From contig JANRKD010000012.1 in the NCBI GenBank assembly GCA_033763655.1, positions 1 to 64,000 on the forward strand: 64,000 nt of DNA, in the 5' to 3' direction. This document shows positions 60,610-64,000 of the stretch, piece by piece (positions within the stretch are counted from its first letter, which is position 1; the number at the start of each line of letters is the position of its first letter). The DNA is from QFOX01 sp033763655 (lineage in GTDB: Bacteria; Pseudomonadota; Alphaproteobacteria; Rickettsiales; UBA3002). Under the pieces are notes generated by a model that was given only the letters and a program-made list of their open reading frames with translations, was not told where the DNA came from and ran no database searches. The position numbers were made by a program, and so were the translations under genes.

Positions 60610-62499
60610 ATGCACCCGTTTACCCGTTACGCACTCGCCCTGCTTCTGCTGGCGCCGCTTACCGCCACCGCGCAGGAGGCGCCGCTTACCTCGCCCATCG
60701 CCAAAGCCACCTTGCTGGTCGATGCGCCGCGCGTCAAAGCGGGGGAGGCGATTGCGGCGGGGGTACATTTCACCCTGCCGCCGCACTGGCATATTTACTG
60801 GCAGAACCCGGGAGATTCCGGCATCCCCACCACCCTGAGCTGGGAACTGCCCGAGGGGCTGAGCGCGGGGGAAATCGCCTGGCCCGCGCCGGAGCGCTTT
60901 GCCATCGAAGGCATCGTCGGCTACGGCTACAGTAACGAAGTCACCCTGCCGGTGACGCTCACACCCGCGCGTGACGGCCTCATCGGCGACGTCACCGTCA
61001 AAGCCAACTGGCTGGTGTGCAAAGACATCTGCATCCCGGAATCGGCGACGCTGACGGCGCCGCTCGCTGCCAACCCCGAAGGCGCGACGCACCTCGCCAC
61101 GGCGCAAGCTCATCTGCCGCAGCCGTTCACCGGCGAAGCGCACTTCTCCGTCACGCCGCAATCGGTGACGCTCACCCTCCGCCGCGCTACCCCGTGGGAG
61201 AACGCTGCGCAGGCATGGTTCGCCCCGGTCGAGGACGGGCTGATTGCCAACGAGCCGATCGGGGCCGTGACGCCTAACGGCAACGACCTGCAACTGACAT
61301 TTGCGCGCGGGGCCGCCGCCCCCATCGACCTCTGGCACGGCATCATCCATTATATGCAGGACGGAAAACCCGTCGCTGCCGCTGTGACCGCCACCCGCAC
61401 CGAGGCGGCGGCAGAGCCCGCCGCTGCGCCGCGCATCCCGGCGGGCGGGGCTTCATCCTCGCTGCTGCTGGCGCTCGCGCTCGCTTTTGTCGGCGGATTG
61501 ATTCTCAACATCATGCCCTGCGTGCTGCCTATCCTTGCGCTCAAGGCATTGGCGCTGGCTAAAAAGGCCGAGGCCTCGCGCCTCGATGCGGCCAAACAGG
61601 GCTTAAGCTTCACTGCCGGGGTGGTCGTGAGCTTCCTGCTCATCGCCGGACTGATGCTGGCGCTCAAAGCCTCCGGCTCGGCCATCGGCTGGGGGTTCCA
61701 ATTGCAGAACCCCAACTTTGTCGGGTTACTGGCGCTGGTGATGCTGCTGGTATCGGCCAGCCTGTTCGGCTTTTTCGAGCTGCCCGTCCTCTACGGCGAG
61801 CGTGCGACGGGGGTCGATGAAAGCAAGCTGCGCGGCTCCTTCTTCACCGGCGTACTGGCGGTGATGGTGGCGACACCCTGCTCGGCGCCGTTCATGGCGA
61901 CCGCCATCGGCGCAACACTGAGCATGCCCACCTTGCAGGCGTTGCTGGTTTTCGCCACGCTGGGCCTTGGCATGGCGGCGCCCTTCCTCACCATCAGCCT
62001 GTGGCCGGCGGCGCGGCGCCTGCTGCCCAAACCCGGGGCGTGGATGCACCGCTTCAAGCAGATCCTCGGGGTGCCGATGCTGGCCACCGCTCTGTGGCTG
62101 ATTTATGTGCTCGCACAATTGCTGCAACCCGTCACCTTCGACGCAAGTGACGGCCACGCGGCCTATTCCGCGCCGCGCCTTGCGCAATTGCGCGCCGAGG
62201 GCACCCCTGTGCTGGTCGATGCCACCGCCGCCTGGTGCCTGACCTGCAAAGTCAACGAGCGGGTCGCCCTCAAGCCCGATTCGATGCAGCAATTCTTCCG
62301 CGAAAAAGGCATCACCCTGATGGTCGCCGACTGGACCACAAACGACCCTGCCATCACCGACTACCTCACCGGCTTCGGGCGCAACGGCGTGCCGCTTTAT
62401 GTCTATTACCCGGCGCATGGGGAACCCAAAGTGCTGCCGCAGATTCTGACCCCGAGCATCGTGCGCGAGGCGATCGAGGGTGCAAACGCACATGACTAA
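60610..62499 (+). CDS. dsbD: DsbD/ScsB-like thiol-disulfide interchange protein
   Basis: 629 residues from ATG 60610 (AAAGGA upstream). Signal peptide (ALALLLLAPLTATA), a periplasmic domain with a CKDIC pair (ScsB-like), a membrane domain of about eight helices carrying LNIMPCVLPILALK and VATPCSAPFMATA, and a C-terminal thioredoxin-like domain with AAWCLTCK. It moves reducing power from cytosol to periplasm. The next gene, a redoxin, may be a partner. Confidence 0.9.
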   Translation: MHPFTRYALALLLLAPLTATAQEAPLTSPIAKATLLVDAPRVKAGEAIAAGVHFTLPPHWHIYWQNPGDSGIPTTLSWELPEGLSAGEIAWPAPERFAIEGIVGYGYSNEVTLPVTLTPARDGLIGDVTVKANWLVCKDICIPESATLTAPLAANPEGATHLATAQAHLPQPFTGEAHFSVTPQSVTLTLRRATPWENAAQAWFAPVEDGLIANEPIGAVTPNGNDLQLTFARGAAAPIDLWHGIIHYMQDGKPVAAAVTATRTEAAAEPAAAPRIPAGGASSSLLLALALAFVGGLILNIMPCVLPILALKALALAKKAEASRLDAAKQGLSFTAGVVVSFLLIAGLMLALKASGSAIGWGFQLQNPNFVGLLALVMLLVSASLFGFFELPVLYGERATGVDESKLRGSFFTGVLAVMVATPCSAPFMATAIGATLSMPTLQALLVFATLGLGMAAPFLTISLWPAARRLLPKPGAWMHRFKQILGVPMLATALWLIYVLAQLLQPVTFDASDGHAAYSAPRLAQLRAEGTPVLVDATAAWCLTCKVNERVALKPDSMQQFFREKGITLMVADWTTNDPAITDYLTGFGRNGVPLYVYYPAHGEPKVLPQILTPSIVREAIEGANAHD

Positions 62500-62572
62500 C
62501 CTGTAATGCAACGGCCTGTAATCGTGTGCTATAGTCCCGCCACGTTAACACCCTACAAGGAGTTTCCTGATA

Positions 62573-63178
62573 ATGCTGCGCCCTGTTTTATCGTTCCTGA
62601 CGACCCTGCTTATTGCCGGCAGCGCTCTTGCGGCGGTTACCGTCGGTGAACCCGCGCCCGCCTTCAGCGGCACCGATGTCCTCAGCGGCGAACCCATCAG
62701 CAACGAAAGCCTGAAGGGCAAAACCGTCGTGCTCGAATGGAATAATCCCGACTGCCCGTTCGTCAAAAAATTCTACTCCGTCGGCGCGATGCAGGCCCTG
62801 CAGGCAAAAGCCGCCCGCAACGGCGTGGTATGGGTGGGCATCAACTCCTCGGCGGCAGGCAAAGAGGGCTACCTGAAAGACGCCGCGCAGGCGAAGGCCG
62901 CACTGGCCGAGCGTCAATCGAACACCCGCCATTACCTGCTCGACCATGACGGGCGCATCGGCCACGCCTACGCCGCCAAAACCACCCCGCATATGTTCAT
63001 CATCGACCCGCAGGGCATCCTCGTCTATCAGGGCGCGATTGATAACAAACCCAGCGCCGATACCGCCGACATCGCCACCGCCACCAACTACGTCACCGAA
63101 GCGCTGAACGCCTTAAAGCACGGCAAGCCGATTAAAACCGCCACCACGCAACCTTACGGCTGCTTCATCAAGTATTAG
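62573..63178 (+). CDS. Exported thioredoxin-like / AhpC-TSA redoxin
   Basis: 201 residues. Signal peptide (LLIAGSALAA), thioredoxin fold with WNNPDCPFVKKFY (single N-terminal Cys), a cis-Pro segment TTPHMFIID, and a terminal PYGCFIKY. Reported relatives are periplasmic redoxins. SD AAGGAG. It may receive electrons from the DsbD-like protein; this is inference. Confidence 0.88.
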   Translation: MLRPVLSFLTTLLIAGSALAAVTVGEPAPAFSGTDVLSGEPISNESLKGKTVVLEWNNPDCPFVKKFYSVGAMQALQAKAARNGVVWVGINSSAAGKEGYLKDAAQAKAALAERQSNTRHYLLDHDGRIGHAYAAKTTPHMFIIDPQGILVYQGAIDNKPSADTADIATATNYVTEALNALKHGKPIKTATTQPYGCFIKY

Positions 63179-63183
63179 CCGCT

Positions 63184-63933
63184 TCAAACCTTCGTGCGAG
63201 AAGAGACCAGTGCGCTGGCTGTCTGCCATTGCGCCTTCACCTTTGCCGTGGATGGCGTCGCCCGCACACCTGCATAAATCTGCTTTTCCGCCTCGACCAC
63301 CAGCACCCCGCCCCAGCGCGGGGTACACAGCACGCCTAGCCATTCCAGCAGGCCAAATCCGCGTAGCCAGAACGGGTGCGTCGAGGGCGGCGCGAACAAC
63401 GCCGAACGGGTATCGCGCACCGTAAAATTGGCGGCGTTCAGCAGTTCCCGGAGCGTGGCGGGCGTGTAGGCCGCCCCGGTGGCAAACGGGGTTTCCCCGA
63501 AGCGGCGCCACAGCCCGCGACGGTTGGGCACCATCAGCACCAGCCGCCCGCCCGGCGCCAGTAATTGCCACCAGATGCGCAGCAATTCCTCCGGCGCGGC
63601 GGCATGCTCGAACCCGTGCAGCATCAGCACGCGGTGCAGCGACGACGGCGCGAAAGGTGGCCGCTCCTCATCGCCGAGCACGCTGTGATTGGCGCTATCA
63701 ACCGGCCAGTAAATCGCCCCCTGCGCGATGGGCATCAACGCGAGGATGCGTGTGCCCGGATGCGCCGACGCCGTCGGCAACGGCAGCAGCGGCGAGGCAT
63801 AGCCCACCCCGACCATATGCAGGCCTGCATCGCCGGGCCAATACTCGCGCAGCATGCGCCGCAGCCGCCGCTTGACCTTGCGGCCAAGGCGGGAAGAATA
63901 AAATTGTCGCAGATTGACGATATCGGGACGCAT
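63184..63933 (-). CDS. SAM-dependent methyltransferase
   Basis: 249 residues. Methyltransf_11-like core: VGVGYASPLL, SLHRVLMLHGFEHAAAPEELLRIW and LLAPGGRLVLMVPNRRGLW. Motif I is weak. In many alphaproteobacteria such a gene lies next to gloB, which is outside the window. The substrate is unknown. Confidence 0.82.
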   Translation of the reverse strand: MRPDIVNLRQFYSSRLGRKVKRRLRRMLREYWPGDAGLHMVGVGYASPLLPLPTASAHPGTRILALMPIAQGAIYWPVDSANHSVLGDEERPPFAPSSLHRVLMLHGFEHAAAPEELLRIWWQLLAPGGRLVLMVPNRRGLWRRFGETPFATGAAYTPATLRELLNAANFTVRDTRSALFAPPSTHPFWLRGFGLLEWLGVLCTPRWGGVLVVEAEKQIYAGVRATPSTAKVKAQWQTASALVSSRTKV

Positions 63934-64000
63934 GGGCTAAGTATAGCGCGATTCGGACGAAGGAATAAAGCGCCATGCATGACCCCCTCTCTAAATTCTC

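Overview
The window is a gene-dense (about 60% GC by eye) stretch of chromosome from an alphaproteobacterium. The evidence is gene content and order: a class I lysyl-tRNA synthetase, the gyrA-coaD-cyclophilin-queA-tgt run, an AroQ-hisC-tyrA run, the argH-lptM-lysA run, rph-rdgB next to grpE, and a CtrA-type box (TTAA-N7-TTAA). Family or genus cannot be fixed from the sequence alone. There are no rRNA genes, transposases, phage genes or CRISPR arrays.

Layout. 0.3-6.7 kb: mazG, a ydfG-like SDR gene, a TPR lipoprotein, then pyrB, a small AT-rich membrane protein, pyrC and pyrF. 6.8-9.5 kb: an orphan membrane protein, an alanine:Na+ symporter, a terminator and tRNA-Lys. 9.6-19.2 kb, mostly minus strand: tgt-queA (queuosine), two cyclophilins, an orphan PIN-like protein on the other strand, coaD, gyrA, argG. 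19.4-22.8 kb: soluble (ppa) and membrane (hppA) pyrophosphatases, separated by 0.6 kb of repeats. 22.8-28.5 kb: an orphan protein, nnrD, a lytic transglycosylase, a degenerate histidine-kinase-like protein behind a CtrA-type box, an EF-hand protein. 28.5-31.5 kb: chorismate mutase-hisC-tyrA with 4-base overlaps. 31.5-36.1 kb: one tight minus-strand operon exbB-exbD-exbD-tonB-rfbD-rfbC-HAD phosphatase. 36.2-43.4 kb: a Trm112-like protein, tRNA-Gly, small orphans, argE, a UbiH-type hydroxylase, a methyltransferase, then rsmC- and rsuA-like rRNA modification genes. 43.4-47.5 kb: a two-component system, an Ala/Lys-rich exported protein, a SPOR protein. 47.7-53.2 kb: lysK, a HAD protein, argH-lptM-lysA. 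53.4-58.5 kb: hpt, a zinc-ribbon protein, ftsE on the plus strand and ftsX-gmhB-ydcF on the minus strand, grpE. 58.7-63.9 kb: rph-rdgB-FMN reductase, a DsbD/ScsB-like protein, a redoxin, a methyltransferase.

The most unusual feature is a dense population of short palindromic repeats (about 40-160 bp, at least six sequence families). Most lie between genes, but three lie inside housekeeping genes (pyrB, tgt, lysK) and are read through in frame, adding roughly 30-45 residues to each enzyme. Several families share the same ends (GTCAT...ATGAC), which suggests one superfamily of non-autonomous elements. One copy sits at the point where the usual ftsE-ftsX pair is broken by an apparent inversion. 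Other points worth attention are a Tgt without the zinc cysteines, a dihydroorotase with Gln in its HxH motif, a split ftsE/ftsX, a TonB system in the same operon as rhamnose genes, and several orphan proteins.
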